From the NCBI RefSeq assembly GCF_000328765.2, contig NC_019954.2, positions 996,501-1,060,500 of the forward strand: a stretch of DNA of 64,000 nucleotides, read 5' to 3'. The notes under the pieces are model-generated. The model saw only the letters and a list, made by a program, of their open reading frames with translations. It did no database searches and was not told where the DNA came from. Positions 63,620-64,000 of this stretch are shown here, in pieces. Positions within the stretch are counted from its first letter, which is position 1, and each line of letters opens with the position of its first letter. A program made the position numbers and the translations under genes. This stretch comes from Tepidanaerobacter acetatoxydans Re1. Lineage in GTDB: Bacteria > Bacillota > Thermosediminibacteria > Thermosediminibacterales > Tepidanaerobacteraceae.

Positions 63620-64000
63620 TTAGTTCGCCTCCCTTTGTGATGCTGCAGTGGGTTCTTCGGTTACAAGTTCTAAGAAGATTTCTTCAAGAGACATAAAAGA
63701 TGATTTCATTTCCAAAATAGGAAAATTATATTCTGCCATCGTATAGAAAAGCGATTCCCTTATATCTTTATCTAATTCAGATTGAACGGTGTATTCGCAT
63801 AAATTTTCCTTTAAAACCTTGCTTACTGTGATGTTTTTAACACCTGAAAGACTCTCTAATGCGGTGCGAATTTTATCTTGAGGGCCTTTTATTTGCACTA
63901 TGATTTCCCGATGCCCCATTAAAGATTTACCTAAATTTTGTGGTGTATTTTCTACTATTAAATTTCCCTTATTGATTATTGCAACTCTGTGACATAAACT
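63620..64000 (-). CDS. ABC transporter ATPase (GldA-like), C-terminal part at window edge
   Basis: The open frame continues across the right edge without a start: read as LCHRVAIINKGNLIVENTPQ, NLGKSLMGHREIIVQIKGPQ and on to the stop. This is the region after the H-loop of an ABC ATPase plus the usual C-terminal extension (SFMSLEEIFLELVTEE). A start at 63919 would be within the protein and is rejected. The Walker motifs lie beyond the window. Confidence 0.82.
   Translation of the reverse strand, partial: SLCHRVAIINKGNLIVENTPQNLGKSLMGHREIIVQIKGPQDKIRTALESLSGVKNITVSKVLKENLCEYTVQSELDKDIRESLFYTMAEYNFPILEMKSSFMSLEEIFLELVTEEPTAASQREAN

Noticed and set aside
1-64000. tRNA, rRNA or prophage
   Set aside because: No cloverleaf with GTTCRANNC arm, rRNA signature or phage structural genes was found by eye; short tRNAs could still be missed.

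Overview
The window looks like the chromosome of a low-GC, Gram-positive, anaerobic Clostridia-type Firmicute. The proteins resemble those of thermophilic or syntrophic acetogen lineages such as Tepidanaerobacter, but that genus-level guess is inference. Supporting signs are: a Pho regulon of Firmicute type with a TTAACA-N5-TTAACA box, a sensory [FeFe]-hydrogenase with a SpoIIE-type phosphatase, an EFR1-type ferredoxin flavoprotein, DUF348/G5/3D and DacF-type cell-wall proteins, strong AGGAGG ribosome binding sites, and many GTG/TTG starts. I saw no rRNA, tRNA or CRISPR array.

The window has two halves of very different character. The left half (about 1-34 kb) is an accessory zone in decay. 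It holds truncated, frameshifted or internally deleted insertion sequences (IS3, IS1182, several IS4-like, IS110, IS200/IS605 and a transposase C-terminus of IS1634 type). Pieces of broken genes lie between them: a Nudix hydrolase, an SLH domain, a chemotaxis receptor with an in-frame TAG, the N-terminus of a radical SAM protein, a two-HTH protein with frameshifts, HsdM, an ABC exporter and XRE regulators. Short dispersed repeats sit at several junctions. Intact islands inside this zone are a TetR/EFR1-ferredoxin pair (13.9-15.3 kb), an XRE-cupin regulator followed by an N-acyl-D-amino-acid deacylase / GntP permease / D-serine dehydratase module (17.7-22.9 kb), a secreted beta-propeller protein (26.7-28.4 kb), and a two-component system with a lantibiotic-immunity-like ABC transporter (29.5-33.7 kb, second permease frameshifted).

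The right half (about 33.8-64 kb) is compact and almost entirely intact. It carries rocD, a MATE pump, a 3D-domain cell-wall protein, a D,D-carboxypeptidase, a DUF421 trio, and a putative H2-sensing operon (2Fe-2S protein, group C-like [FeFe]-hydrogenase with PAS, PP2C/SpoIIE phosphatase) behind a consensus promoter. Next come mrfA-mrfB DNA repair genes, a DUF2148 protein, the pstSCA-phoPR-pstB-phoU regulon, and an FSA-type transaldolase. A group of an orphan glucitol-type PTS IIA, a SAF-domain dehydrogenase, a zinc-ribbon protein and PTS enzyme I follows. The window ends with an AEC transporter and a Gld-like ABC export system that runs off the right edge.

The most notable non-protein signals are: (i) a 238-bp segment upstream of an IS110 transposase, bounded by a perfect 18-bp inverted repeat, in the position where IS110-group elements encode their bridge RNA; (ii) three transposases of three element types, each with the middle of the catalytic region cleanly deleted; (iii) a 116-bp repeat present twice, with a 21-bp core seen a third time, whose end coincides with the 5' truncation of a gene; and (iv) 11-bp direct repeats over the -35 region of the ABC transporter promoter, fitting control by the adjacent OmpR-type regulator.
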